Shown piece by piece: positions 1 to 13,100 of a stretch of 64,000 nt of DNA (positions are counted from its first letter, which is position 1; each line of letters starts with the position of its first letter). The position numbers and the translations under genes were made by a program. Origin of the DNA: Serinus canaria (Eukaryota; Chordata; Aves; Passeriformes; Fringillidae). Below the pieces are notes generated by a model. The model searched no databases, had not been told where the DNA came from, and saw only the letters and a list, made by a program, of their open reading frames with translations. The DNA is taken from contig NC_066326.1 in NCBI RefSeq assembly GCF_022539315.1, positions 10,556,601 to 10,620,600 of the forward strand. Direction: 5' to 3'.

Positions 1-3000
1 TTGACTTCGTCCACTCCATGCACTCTTGGTCTTTGGCAATAGCAAAAACTAAGGGGGAGGGGGGTGGTGTACAAAAAGGGCAATGGGAAATGCCCTGGTG
101 CTCCTTGTGTGGATGTGTTTACTGAACAGGCACATCCACCCATCAACACACAGCCTGAACCCAGCAACCCCTCATCACTGGCCACAAAACAGTTAAAACT
201 TTGCTAGCAATCCAGGCCATATTTGAACAAGAGACCTAATGGCAATTGGCATTGTAGCCCTACTGTGAATAAGCCAAACCATCCAGTCCTACTGTGATTA
301 AAAACTCCTTCTTGGATTAAGGAACAAGCAGCCAGATGCTAAGTAACTGAACTTTGCCCCTGCAAGAAGGAGAGCAAAGAACTAACCACTGAGCCAGCCC
401 AGTTTGCCAAGACTTTTATAGGGAAGGAACTTTTACAATTAAATACAGCAAAAGGTTTCTTCCACTGTGAGCCTCTGAACACAGGTTGAAAGAAGCAAAG
501 TCGAACGTGAAAGCCAAGTTAAGGAAGGGAGAAAAAAAAAGAAAAAGTCTTGATCTGAAGGTTGGAGGCTCAAAGTAGCTGGAAACCCCATCAAGTGACT
601 GAATGGGAACAGTGAGGGGCGGGCAAAGACCACAACTCCTCCCTGGGTAAAGGATGAAGCTGTAATGTGGAGCAGACTGACCTAGTTACATATTTCTTCT
701 TCGCTCTCCATTTCTCTCACTGCAGTTGCCAGGCTGGCATGCTGCAAAGCAAATTGTACATGAAGTTTCTACCATCTAAGCCAAGACAAGGAGAAAGCAG
801 GAGCTCTGTAGATGGGGGCAAATTGAGCAGCACCATCTCAGGTCTCCTTGGAGGAAAGGTGCTTGACTGTACCACATCACCCTATACAAGATGACTCTCT
901 CCATCATGTCCTTCCCATCCATCGACATGTGTCGACAGCTGCCTGTCATTTTTGGCACAGTGAGGAAATGATCCACAGCCTGGTGATGTTTGCATCTTCA
1001 TCCTGAGCAAATGAGGCACATGCTCATTAAACAAATTCTCTCCATCCTTCTGGTCTGCAGTTCAAGAGATGGAGCTTTCCTTTGGGCTAGGAAGGTCCTG
1101 CAGCCTCACTGCTGGACACATGCTGCTCCAAACAGATCTGCCCTGGACTACTACTATACTGCCAGCAACAATAGGGGTGACATGGTTCTGCCATGTACAA
1201 GTGCTGCTGATCCCCTTAATTCATATGGAGTTGGGAATCAGGAGGAGGGAGGGTGGTACGTGCCTATTGACAGAGTCAGGAGCCCTCTGACAGCTTTAAC
1301 TCATTCCCAGATACACCCATGTGCTGCTATTGGAGAGGGGCATCAAGCCCATGGTGAGGCCCTGTTCCTCTCTGCATTTTGCATTCTTTCAAAGCCAGCC
1401 CCCAGATTGCACCTGGGTTTTCCCAACGCATGGCAGAGCTGCTCTGGCCATGGCCCACAGGGGCACACAGGACACACGTCAGGCTGGGCTGGCACAGCTC
1501 ACACCACACTCCTGCAGCAGGCACTGGAGGTCAGCAGGCTGCCATGGATCCCAGGTGAGATCGTGGTGCTTGCCCCTTTTGTAACCAAGGATGGCCAAGG
1601 ATACCTGAGCATGCTGAACCAGTGAGTGTCTGGAGGTCAGGGAGTTTGGAGCAGCACAGACCTGGAACCATTGACTGCCCATCTCCAAAGTATCCACTGT
1701 TACTGCAGATTCACAAACCTGACAATCTTAAACCATAACCCTCCAAGATGAGATGGGGTGCAGGGAAAGCTCTGCTCTTGCTGAGCAATTAGATAAATGA
1801 GCAGCTTCCAGGAGAGGCAAGAGAAATTACCAAGGGAAGCATTTCCAAAAGATGAACAAACCCTCTGGGGAAGACAGTATTTTGGAAGAATCGATGCTAA
1901 ATGTAAAAGCTTTAATGACTTGTGGGGAGTCTCCAGTCTATAACTTCTAACTGGAAATGAGGGGGGAAGAACACTGAAACCTTCTGAACTTTCCACCATT
2001 CAAAACTACCAATGGTGCTTTTTTTGGCTCAAGACTATTTTTGATACAAACATGTCTCATTTTCAATGAAAAAATGCCTTGACAGGGAGAACTGGCAGTG
2101 ATATGAGGAGATTCATGCCCTCAGCCACAGCCACCCCCTCCAGCTGAAGCAAGGGCTCTCCAGAAAAGGAGTGGTGCAGATGCTGAAGCAGATGCTAAAC
2201 AAGTATGAAGCCAGACAGTGTTCATTTGGCAAACAGTTGCTGTGACCCCACTTTTCAGCATCACTCATTCACTTAAAGCCTTGCTCCTATCATCACTTTC
2301 AGAATAGGGTAAAAGAATGGGTTTGCCTGGATGTGTGGATTTGTCTCTCCCAGCTAGCTGAGGTGATCCAAGGTCCTGTGGACACCTAGGAAGGGCAATT
2401 TTTCAAGTACACCAAGTAAACATTGATGTTGTGGATGTATTTTTCTGTGTCTCAGCAGTTCTGAAGATTTGACACTACGAGAGGGTTTACCCAAAACAAA
2501 GCCACATCCCATCCCCTCTCCCTCAGATGTGATGCACATCTCAGATGTGTTTCAAAACCCAGAACACATCACAGGTACAGTGTCACACCTAACCTACAGC
2601 AAGTGCAGGAGCAAACCTCCTCTCTTCCCTCACCACCGCCCCAGACAAAAGCTTTGGAGCCAGCAATCATTGCAGACAGGTCAGTGGCTGGTCACCATTT
2701 TCCAGCCTTCCCAATCCACAATTTGCTCTATGAGCATCCTGAAGAGAGAGAAAAGGGTAGGTCATTATAGATGTGTTCTCAGGAAGAGATAGAACCCATT
2801 CCATGTACTAGTAAGCTCCACAGTCATCGCTGCTGGAAGCTGAGTGTTTATGAGAACTGGCTCCTTTGTAAGAGCTGCACAAACACAATGTGGGGTGAAT
2901 ACCAACTTCAGTAGGGGAAAATAAAAGATTTGGACCAAAGAAAACAGTATGATACATAAACTGAGTATGATTTGCCTCAAATCTCAGCTTTGGGGGGAAG

Positions 3001-6000
3001 TAAAACAAAACAACATTCAATGTGGGACAACTACAAATGACTCATTCAATCCTGACAAGAATTTTGTTTACACTGAGTTATTATTTGACCTATTTATTTT
3101 TCTAGAAAAGAGGCCTGCTCTCAGTGAAAAAGACTATTTCAAAATGTAAGCTGAACATGTAAAGATCTTGCCGCAGAAAGTTTCGCCTGGTAAAGAAAAG
3201 ACATGTCCTGTTCTGAAACCTGCAAACCAACACTTCCAGCCTTGTGATTCCCCTTGCTCCATCCCTCACCAGAGATATGCACTGACTCCAATTCATGAGC
3301 AGTTTCCATCCTCCTGGAATTTTTCGCTAATTTACAAATATACTGTGCACTCCATATGTTTTACCCATGTCTGCAAGAACCAGATTTTCTGTTTTCCCCT
3401 TCCCTTCTCTCCCCTTCTGCTTTCCAGTCCCCACCTCTGCCTTTCTGCTTAGAACTCACACACACACATAAATATAGCCTCTGTTTCATCTGCAACATCT
3501 GTACAGCTTGACCAGTTTCCTCAGAATTTTTTAATACATACAAACTCAACAAATAATGTAAATGAGCCACCACTTAATTATTTCCTCAACTTGTCACACA
3601 AGGAGCAATTTGGAGTGAGGGCCGGAGGTGGTGAGAGAGGCAGCGCTGCTGCTCTCCCTGGTCCCACCGACCCACCCTCCAGCTTTCCAGCAAAGACTCA
3701 CTTCACAAAATTTAATTACTCTGCTAACATGTCCCATATGCTGTGTGGCAGGCAGGGAAGGCTTTAATTACATCTGCTCTAGAAATGCTGGGGAGCCCTG
3801 ATTGCCCATCTCCCAGGGACTCCACACAGCACCCGTGGGGTTGAGGGTGCTGCCAGAACCAAAACAGTGGCTCAGTCCCAGGCCCTGGGTACCAAAACAC
3901 CCTATTTTTTCCTCCTTCTGCCCCTACACATACACACACACCCACAGATGATGGTAGGGCTGCAGCAAGAGAGGGCTTTGCTCTCTGGAAGAAAACAATT
4001 CATCCCTCTTCAAAAATGCCGACCATCACTGTTAATGAACTGATTTTCAATCACTAATTATTAGAAAGCCCTTCCACACCACTGCTCATTTGTATGGCAC
4101 TTGAGAGACATCATCTCTCATTTGGAAAGAGGAGGACAAAACCCATTCCCAGCTGGCCTTCCTCTTCCCCCCATTGTCCCAACACTTCAGCACACCATGG
4201 AGCTGGCTTTTCCCCTCCTTCCTCCACCCCATTTTGCTTTTCATTTTCACAGCTGCCTCTGCAATTGCTATTTTCACAGCCAGCGGGTGTTGCTGAGGTG
4301 GCAGGTAGTCAAAACCATTTTGGGGCACAATACATCAGGTGGTAGACAAGGAGCAGGCAGGAATTTCTTTGACGTGACATTGTTATGCAAAGACGCTGAC
4401 GGTTCCCAAGGCTCTTCATGCAACTGGATGGCATTTTCTGGAGACAGAAATCCTGCTTTAGGGGAACAAGGGCTGGAGGCAGGGGAAATCCTTTCATTCA
4501 GGATCATGTTTAAGTGTGAGAGCAGAATATCTATTGTTGTCCCCATGCTTTTAATGTGGTTTGTGGCTTATATGATCCAGCCTGTAATCTGTTCCACATC
4601 TTATAGTGCCTTGAATTTGATCGAGCCACATCTGAATTATGATAGACTGCTCTGCTGACTGCTGTGTGGTGAGCCATCTCCCACCAGCTACAGCCAGTGT
4701 TTTGAACAAGGGCCAGTCATTATTGTTTGCAAACTCTTCAGGCAGAGGGGCAGTTTCCAAGAATACTGTGGGTAGGAGAAATTCCACAGAAGATGCCTTT
4801 GATCTGAACTTTCCAAGTGTGGGGTAGGAGTGTACATGTCCACAAGATTTCTTTAGTGAACTCCCTGTGCATCCTCCATCAGAGCTGCAGCTGCAGGGTC
4901 ATGATTTGAAGCAGGAATAGCACTGCTTTCCCAGGGATCAAGGACTGTGCCAGGGTCATTCACAGGCTGTGGATTTCTAAGCCCCATTGCAGCCATCTGC
5001 AGCATCCATCAGCTTTCCTGCTGCATCAGGGCATCCGTTACCCAGCCATGCTCCAGTCACATTTGGCAGCCACAGAGAGGTGCAGGCAATGATGGGCTGA
5101 GCAGTGGGAGAGGAGCAGGGTAGGAGGCCTTTCCTGGGCTGCATCCTTTGCCTTCTTGCATGAACTGCTCTGCTTGAAGAACAGTGCTTAGTCCATGTTT
5201 TCCAACTGTTTTTGTTCCTATGGAGACATGGCATGGGAGCTTGCCTTTCCCCCTGCACTAAGTGGAGCCTTGTCCCATGAGCAAGCTCTGGAGTTATGAG
5301 AGCAAGGCTCATGGCTTGGGGCATCAACTCTCATCCTCCCTGTCCCTCTCCACTCTGGAGCTGCTACATGGAGCATGAAATGAGCACATGCTCGAGATCC
5401 ACATCACTGATTTCTCCTGTGAAAGCGAGATAATGCACAAAGCACTTGCTGAAAGGGTGGCACAATGCATTCTCTTTCAGGAGATGTTCATCTCAATGCC
5501 CTTCTTTCTCCATCTGAAGTCCCAGTGAGGTCTCATATATGGAATATTCCTTCAGGAGAACACTTGTCTACTCTCTCCCTTTCCCAAGAGTACCTAAACT
5601 GTGTTAAGGTTATCCAGGTTCCATGCCAAGGAATGGACATATGGCTGGTCCAGCTCCACTCTAAGCTTTGTATAAAAGCCAGTTCCCTTTTCAGGACCAT
5701 CATTATTTCTTTTTAACCTAGAGCCTAAAATTACCACTACTCAAGCTGAGGGAAGGGAAGAAGAAGGGAAGAAAAGAAAAGGCAATAAAGGGAACAGTCA
5801 GAAAGTGAAACCAGCACTTGGGACATTGCAGCTAGAAAAGGTCAGGCTATACTTTTGAATGGCTCATCCCCATGTTTAGGTGCATGATAATGGGAGATCC
5901 TGTCCTCTTCTGTTTTATGCATTTCAGTAGCATCACTGTCCTTAGGGTGAATCCAATTGATTTAGTCCAGTCCCCCAGTTCAATTTCTAGGGCTGCTCAG

Positions 6001-6974
6001 CCAGGACTCCCTAATCTGTGAACAGGATTTCATTGTGGCTGGGCACTCCTGATGCTTCAATTTATGGCCTGGCATTAAATTGGGCTCCCGTGATGCAGGT
6101 CCACTTAGATTATGAGTCTGAAAGATCAGGCAACTGTGGCTCAAGCAGTGGGAATATAGAGGAATTCTTGTGGAAGTAAGCCTCCCTCCCTGAGTAAAAT
6201 AATCCTGTGACACCCTGTGTGTGTGATCCAAAGGGCTGTGGTTTTGAGGTCAGGATGAAATCTCATTCAGGAAGAAAAAGAAATAAATTATCATGGAAGG
6301 CTGGTTTACAATTAAAAGAAGCAAAAGAAAGAATTTAGAATCTTTCTAAAGTGCCTATTCCTCACTTGCAACAATTAAATGAGCTGAGCAGCTGGAGTTG
6401 TTTCAGCCCCCAAGTCTGTTTTTCCATTTTGGAGGGCAGGAACTTGTGCAAAAATATCTCACAGGTTTGTTGGGGGGTTTTTTGAGGTTTTTTTTTTGTT
6501 TCCATTCCTGGGGGAGAGGCACACAATACAAAACCACCTAATTATAGAAGCAGTGTTTGGAAATAGAAATTTCAAATCCACTATTGTAGCCTTAAACCAG
6601 AGCTTATCAATTCCAGTCATACAGAGATGCTGCAGCCACTGCCTAGACACACCGGACTTACCCAGATTGGTGCTGGGAGCTCAGTGGGCAGGTCTGAGCT
6701 ATGCTAAAGCAATTTGTCTCCTTTCTGTCCCAGAGCAGAACATGTCTCCCAAGCATATATCTTAAGAGCAACCAGGGCTGCACAAGCTCAGCTTTTGGCA
6801 GGAAACAACTTGCCTGTCCTTCAGTAATGCATTTTATCCATGACCTCAAAGCACTGAGCAAGACACTCCAAAGTTTACCACTGGTTAACTTTTCAGTCCC
6901 TAAATATCTGAGATAACTGGTGGGCTGCCCAGCACTTGCCAGAGCAATATCATCTGCTGCTGAGAGATGTCTGC
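1..6974. other. Intergenic DNA, no gene recognised
   Basis: Only short chance frames are present. A small AT-rich stretch at 4000-4080 (TGTTAATGAACTG, CACTAATTATTAG) could be regulatory. Short CA tracts occur at 3460 and 3925 and a T-rich run at about 6470-6500. Confidence 0.75.
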
Positions 6975-7020
6975 CCTGAAGTACAAGAAAGCACCTGGAG
7001 AAGCTTTCTTGTACTTCAGG
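6975..7020. repeat. Perfect inverted repeat, 18-bp arms, 10-nt loop
   Basis: Arms 6975-6992 (CCTGAAGTACAAGAAAGC) and 7003-7020 are exact reverse complements, with a loop at 6993-7002. The stem is non-repetitive in composition. It is short for a canonical microRNA precursor and pairing stops at the arm ends. Confidence 0.97.
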
Positions 7021-7844
7021 AGTGTAGAGCTAGACAGGGCATTCAGCTTGGGAACGTGCAGTCTGATTCCTGCTGCCATTTGGGCATGGCTCCTAGGTTG
7101 AGCCAACTTCCAGAAGGTTTCCAGGGACACCCTGGAGAAAACCCAAGACAAAGCCCGGAAGAAACTTCCCAAAGGATCTGCCTGGACAATGGGTCCCCTT
7201 CCTAGGGCAGCCCAGCAGAGCTGCCCACCCACCCCAGCCTCCCTCGCCCTGCAGCTGACCCAGAGTGCAGCTGTGCCCAGGCAACATCCCCTCCTTGAGG
7301 GTAATTTCCTAGGCTCTGTATTGTTTCAGGAAAACACGTACTTGGCAGCTCATGTGTTCCAAACCATCAGCCAGCAAGGATGGAAACAGCATTTTTCCCA
7401 GAGTCTTTCTCCACTATGTCATGAGGTAAATATCCAGGGTGTGTTTCCTCATCCTTAATATGCACAGAAATGGGGAAGGAGGGTTTGGCAACAGCCCTCA
7501 AGGATCCAGTACATTGGGACAGCAGAGGCAAAGCAGCCTCAGGATCACTGCAAAGAGCACGGGGCTCCCCTGAGCACAAGGTCAGCTCAGGCAGAGCTGC
7601 ACAAACCCAATCAAACACACATCCCCACCCCTGCACCTTGCTGCTCTGCCTATAAAATCAAGGGAGGGCTCTGGGAAGGAGGGCTCTGTGGAGCACAAAG
7701 TCCCTCACAGCCTGGAGATGAGCACCCCCAGGGCTCACCCCAGCCCCCTTGGCAGTGGAGCAAGGGGCAGGTTGTGCCTCGTGCCCCCTGCTCATGCCCT
7801 ATCGACTGGACACCACTGCGCTGCCTTCTGGACACAATCAATAA

Positions 7845-8165
7845 GCAGAGACAGGCACTACTGTTAAATTATCCCACCAGCCTCCTGGTGATCTAATAGA
7901 CTCTCCAGTAAGGTCTTATTAAATTCCAGGCCAAACTGCATCCAGTTACAGTAATTACTGAATATTTAAGAAACAGCAATTGGCTATTTAGAGCACACTA
8001 AAAAATATCTTATGGAAAATTTCATGCTCTTTAATTACTGTGCAACCTATCTTTTTGGTGACACCCTCCAACCTGAATTTATGTGTTAATTTGCATCTCG
8101 TCTTCTATGTTTCAGCATTTTCAAAAAGAAAATAAATTAAAAATTAAAATTAAAAAATAAAAATT
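7845..8165. promoter_or_regulatory. AT-rich candidate regulatory element
   Basis: An AT-rich island rich in homeodomain-type cores (TTAATT, TAATTAC twice, ATTTAA), ending in an A-rich stretch at 8110-8165. It looks like known vertebrate conserved noncoding elements in composition. Conservation cannot be tested here. Confidence 0.3.
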
Positions 8166-8484
8166 GAGAGCATTTCTCCTGTTGAGGGTTGGGACCTGCA
8201 GGTAGACAAAAGCCTAATGAAAGCAGGTGCTGTGCCAGCTTTCCCTATCCCTATGTGTAAAGTCCCAATGCTCCAGTCCATAACTGCAACTTTACACATC
8301 ATGCCAGCTCCAAACCCCGCCCTGTCCTTCTGCACTCTCAGCCATGACCTCCACCACCCCCATCACTCCCACCCTAGGGCTCAAATGCTAAAAAAAAAAA
8401 GCTAAGTCGAGCAAACCATGCCTTTGCTGACCGATGAGCATCCTCAGGAAGTAGGGCAGCACCTGCCTGGAGCTCATTTCCCTG

Positions 8485-8565
8485 CACGCAGCCGGAGCCG
8501 CGGCCAAACCCGAGCGCGGTCCTCTGCGCTCTCCGAGAGCCGTAACCCCAGCTGTGCTCTCCAGC
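8485..8565. promoter_or_regulatory. Isolated CpG cluster
   Basis: About eleven CpG dinucleotides fall in roughly 80 bp, including GCCGCGG and GAGCGCGG, in a CpG-poor neighbourhood. It is followed by AT-rich sequence with TTATTAGC and TTATTTAAC. It could be an enhancer core or a small unmethylated promoter. No transcript is evident. Confidence 0.35.
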
Positions 8566-9349
8566 TCGCTCCCTGCCTTATTAGCACTGAACAGCATCCT
8601 TATTTAACACACTTCAATTTAGAGTGGAATGGGTATTTCTTACTTCAGAAAGTCTCACCTGCCTCTCAAATGGCTCTTGGCATGCTGCCTGCTCTCACTC
8701 ACGCTCTGCCTTTAACAAGGCAAGCCTCATTCCTCTCGAACGGAAAAGAGCTGGCAGGGCTTGATTGAAAGTTTGGATTCCTTCCCCCTCCCCATCCACT
8801 CAGATGCCACAAGAGCCCCCAAATCTGTATAGCCTTCTTATTGCCAGGAAAGCAAAGCTTTTGCCAAGACATCTCCCAGGTTCCTCATCACAGAAAGTGA
8901 AGTTAAAACATCTAATGGAGGCACCAACAAAGATTGGCACGAAATAGAAAGAGGGGGAAGATAAGCACTGTTTGCAGAGCTTGCCTGGCCTCCTGCTACC
9001 CCTGCTCCCATCTTTTCTTTCTTCACTGTTGTATCCTCAGAACATCCAAGCCCAAGGTAGAAATATCTAACGAGTAATTTTTTTCTTTCCCATCCCCAAC
9101 CGCACTCCTTCTGCAGGCAGCTTGAAATGCAGAGATCCAAGAGAAAGGAGCATACCTCACCGCTCCCACTTTCCTAACAAGACCTCATTATGGAGCAAGA
9201 AAAACTTGACCCCATCAGAAGTGTCAGGCAGAGGCACCGTGTTTATTTCTCACATATTCCCCTTCACCTGAAACTTGGCGGGTGCTGTGGGGAGGTTATT
9301 CTTTCTTCCTTTGATTGCCATGGGGAGTAAGCTTTCCTTTTTTTAACAA

Positions 9350-9367
9350 AGCTATTTTAAAATAGCT
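9350..9367. repeat. 18-bp perfect palindrome AGCTATTTTAAAATAGCT
   Basis: A fully self-complementary AT-rich site with no spacer. It could be a dimeric binding site or chance in AT-rich DNA. Confidence 0.6.
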
Positions 9368-9924
9368 GTTTAACTCTGTTCTATTTTAAATGATGCATAG
9401 AAAAAAAGCCCACAGCAGAGCTGCAGTTCAGCACAAAGACCGGACGAACAGAAGCCCATGTGCTCCTAACTGTGTACAGAGGTGAAAGGAATACACAAAT
9501 GCTTGTCTTGAAGAAAATGGCCCTGTTTGGGCCAGATGATGGCCATTCAGATGGGAACAGCTGCAAACCTGCCAGGGCTTCCCCAGCTTGCTTTTGCAGG
9601 TCAGTGAATACCCATGGTCATCTCCAATCGTCATGAGCTACATTTCTGCAAAGTGAAGAGAGGGATGGAGGAAGGCTTCAGGCTGCTGGGTGCTGTGGAC
9701 ACCATGTTTCTGGCCATCCTTTGTGCTGGTGGTCATGCTGTAAGTTGAGCAAAAGCCCATCCACAGCCACAGGAGAGAAGAATAAGAATGACTCAATGCA
9801 TGTCATCCAGGAAACAGACTTCCATCTACATCCCCAATGCAAGGGAGGTAGGAGCCTCTAGGTATTGACAGTTCCAGGGACACAGCTTGGATTTGCACTG
9901 TGATACAGAGGCAAAAAAGTTTAC

Positions 9925-10110
9925 TCAATGGGCATTTATTGTTTTGGTACACTGCAGATTATAACCCTGTGAAGTTACAAAACAATATAGTCAGTGTTTA
10001 ACTCTGGTGTTCGATTATTACAAGTTGTTCATGCTCAGCAAATATGTTTTCTGATAATCAGCTGGCATTTACTTTATAGACATCTGTGTTATTAAATACA
10101 CAGAGAGAGG
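9925..10110. promoter_or_regulatory. AT-rich candidate regulatory element
   Basis: A low-GC island with GATTATTAC, TCTGATAATC and TTATTAAAT motifs, distinct from flanking sequence. It is called on composition and motif density only. Confidence 0.25.
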
Positions 10111-13100
10111 GGATTTAGGGATTGTGACAGCAAATGATCCTTGTTCTGTCTATAAAGCATCACGCGCATTTTCCTATCTGCTCCATCACAATGTGTTACT
10201 GTGGGTCTAACCTTGATGCAGCCCAGAGAGCCCTGCATCTCCCAAAACTCCCTCCCCTCAAGCAGGCAAGTCCATGTCTTCTGCATGGTAAAGGCATCCC
10301 ATACTTCCAGCTGCATCGATGCTGCTGTCTGGCACTGAATTATTTAGTTTCCTCTCACTGTGAATGGAAATGATCTGCAGTTTAAATGGGATAAAGAGAA
10401 GTTTGAATCAAAGGCACCTTAACTCAGTCAAACACACATTGGAGACTTCCTTGCCTGTGACTGTCAGGGGTAATAACCACAGCTCTGATCAAACAAAAGG
10501 CCCTTCAGACCCACTTAGTCCCTGGAATCAGCAGGTTCACATCTCCTCTTCCAGCTGTCGGGGAAGTATTTAAAGAAGTTGAGTCAGAGGGAAATTAGGG
10601 TGTTGGGCTGTGGAACATGAACAACTTTCCTGTAGATTGGAGGCTGATTTAATGCTGGGCTTTCTCAACACCCAAACACTTTGTCATGCAGGCTGGCAAC
10701 ACTCTCCATTTCCTCCTGACCTGGCAGGGAGGAGGGTCAGTGTTAGCAGTGCTCATGTTGGCTAATTCATACAGAAGTGTAGAGCTATTACAGCTGTCAC
10801 TGCCACATCAGATGCCAGCTCTCTCATTTCCTAAACCTCTTCTGCACAAAACCCACCATCTCTGACCACTCTTCCCCTACACACCTGAACCCAGCAGCTC
10901 TGCACTGTACCTATAGCCAAATCCTCCCATCCATCTCCCTGTCCAGGACTTCTTTCCCCATCTCCTCTGTGCTGCCAACACCTGGACCTCTGCAGGCATC
11001 AGACCTCCTCAGATGGCAGTGTCCCTCTGCAGATCACAGGAGGATCCAGGGCACTGATTAAATGTCCTCATGGTATGACAAGAAGGATGGTACAGAGCTG
11101 GAGAAAATAAGGTATCTCTTAATGTCATTGCAGAGATCTGGTCAGTGGAGATCCAGAGGTTCAACTGAAATCTGTCAGCATGTGGAGAATCAGAGATTCT
11201 GTTGTCTGCCCTGCCCCAGCTTCATTGCCCCCCAACCCTGTTCTCCCCACAGGAAAATTCTCCCCTCCCATGCTGCCCTGTGAGCTGCCCCGTTTGGGAT
11301 GCTTGCCTCGGGGGATGCCATTGGAGGGAAGCAGAGGGATGCTCTGGCATCACAAAACCAGGCTCTGACCAGCACCAGCAGCACACCACAGCTCAGGCTT
11401 CCCCCGCTGCCCCTGCCACTCCTCACCCCCCAAGTTGCTAGCATTAAAAGGATTATGGAACAAAAAGATGAGAGAGAAGGGATTACAGGGAATTATCAGC
11501 CTTGATCCTCTCCTAATTAATTACTGGTCAGACATATGAAAGGATGGCAGCAGCATACCCCACAACAGTGAAGAAGGAATGACACGTGCAACTGGAAAGG
11601 CTTTGGTAAATGCCAACTCTTGTTTGCTGATGCAACTTTCTTCCCAGAAAAGGCTCATTTAGAGAGCAGTACCTAGACATGGCTGCTGCTATCATCTCTA
11701 CAGTTTGTGTTCCTCTTCATAGTCACCTTTTCCTTCTTTCTAATGCTTGCAATCTCTTGAGAGCCAAGCCTGCTCTGCCCCAAACCCTGGGACTGGCTCC
11801 ACAGGGCATCCTCCTCCCTCAGCAGACTGGGACAGCTGATGCTTACCTGGCTGACTGGGAATGCCTGGTTTTCTTGGGTCGGGCAAGGCTGACTAATCAA
11901 AAGGTATTTTTCTTAAAATTCTTATGGATTGAGGCAATCATCACAACAATCAGAGCAATCCTGCAATGAGGCGAAAGAGGAGGCATGTCATTTCAGCTCT
12001 GCTCTCTAGAGGAAGAGATAACAGAAGATCTATTTTTCTGTGTTTCCTGGTCTGAAAGGAAAGGATGTTCTCATCCCTCCCAAACCACTGCTTACTGGGA
12101 ACTGGCCAACTTCTATGTCATTTTTTAATTCTCAGAGTTACACCCCGGTAAATAAGAACTAAACTAATGGCTAGCCTCTGCATATTGTGCTTTGCATGCT
12201 TTCCAGGATCCAGCCCCTGTAGTGAGAAAGAGACACTCTATAATGATAGACTGGTTTCACCAGTCACAGTCATTTTTCCTGAGAACAGTGATCCATCTAG
12301 TCCTATACTTTTGCTGGGACCCCCATTCCCACCTCCTTCCCTGAGAGACCAGCACTTTGACAGGGCCATGGTGCCACCTGAGCGGAGTTAACTCCAATTG
12401 ATTCACAATTCCCAGCTAGGCTCACTTGCTTACTCACTGAACTCCACATCTTGTATAAGGGTGCCCATGATTTTGGGATGGCCAGCCTTCCTCAGACAAC
12501 CTCCATGTCCTGACATCCCACAAGTACACCTTAAATCTCACTGAAACTCTGATGGAGCACCAGGAGTCCCAACCCAAGTCAGATGTGGCCAAGTTATCTG
12601 TAAGTGAAGTGGTTGTTTACAGCCCTTAGTCCCAGATAGACCATCAGCCTCTGCCAGCACCTGGCCTTGCTCCCTCACCCAGGTGAGCATTGCCAGCTTG
12701 ATGGGTGATTTAGGTCTGGCTTGGGAAGTGCAAGTTCTCTGTTTGCAAGCACCACACAGCTCAGCAGCCCTGGACAGGCCCCTGCTCTGCCTTTAGGCTC
12801 AAAGGTTATGTAGTCACAGCACGCTTCAAAGTGAAAGGTACTTGCAGGATGTGGCTGAAGATCATCTCTTTTTCCCATTCACTTTCCCTAACTGCAGGAT
12901 CATCCCCAAAATAGTCACAGCCAGGACACTGTATCAAGTTTCCATTCATGACCCACAAAGCCTTTCAGTGGAGAACTCAGACAAGACTTTTGTGCCAGCT
13001 CCAAGATCCTGCAGGTCTGTCCTCATTGCCTGCTTTTTTTCCTCTCTTTTAACCTGAACAACTCTGCAGCAACCTCAAATCAATAAAACAAAGAAAGGCA

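Noticed and set aside
990..1625. A 211-residue plus-strand open frame
   Set aside because: No recognisable motif, overlapped by several other frames, and no supporting splice or promoter signal.
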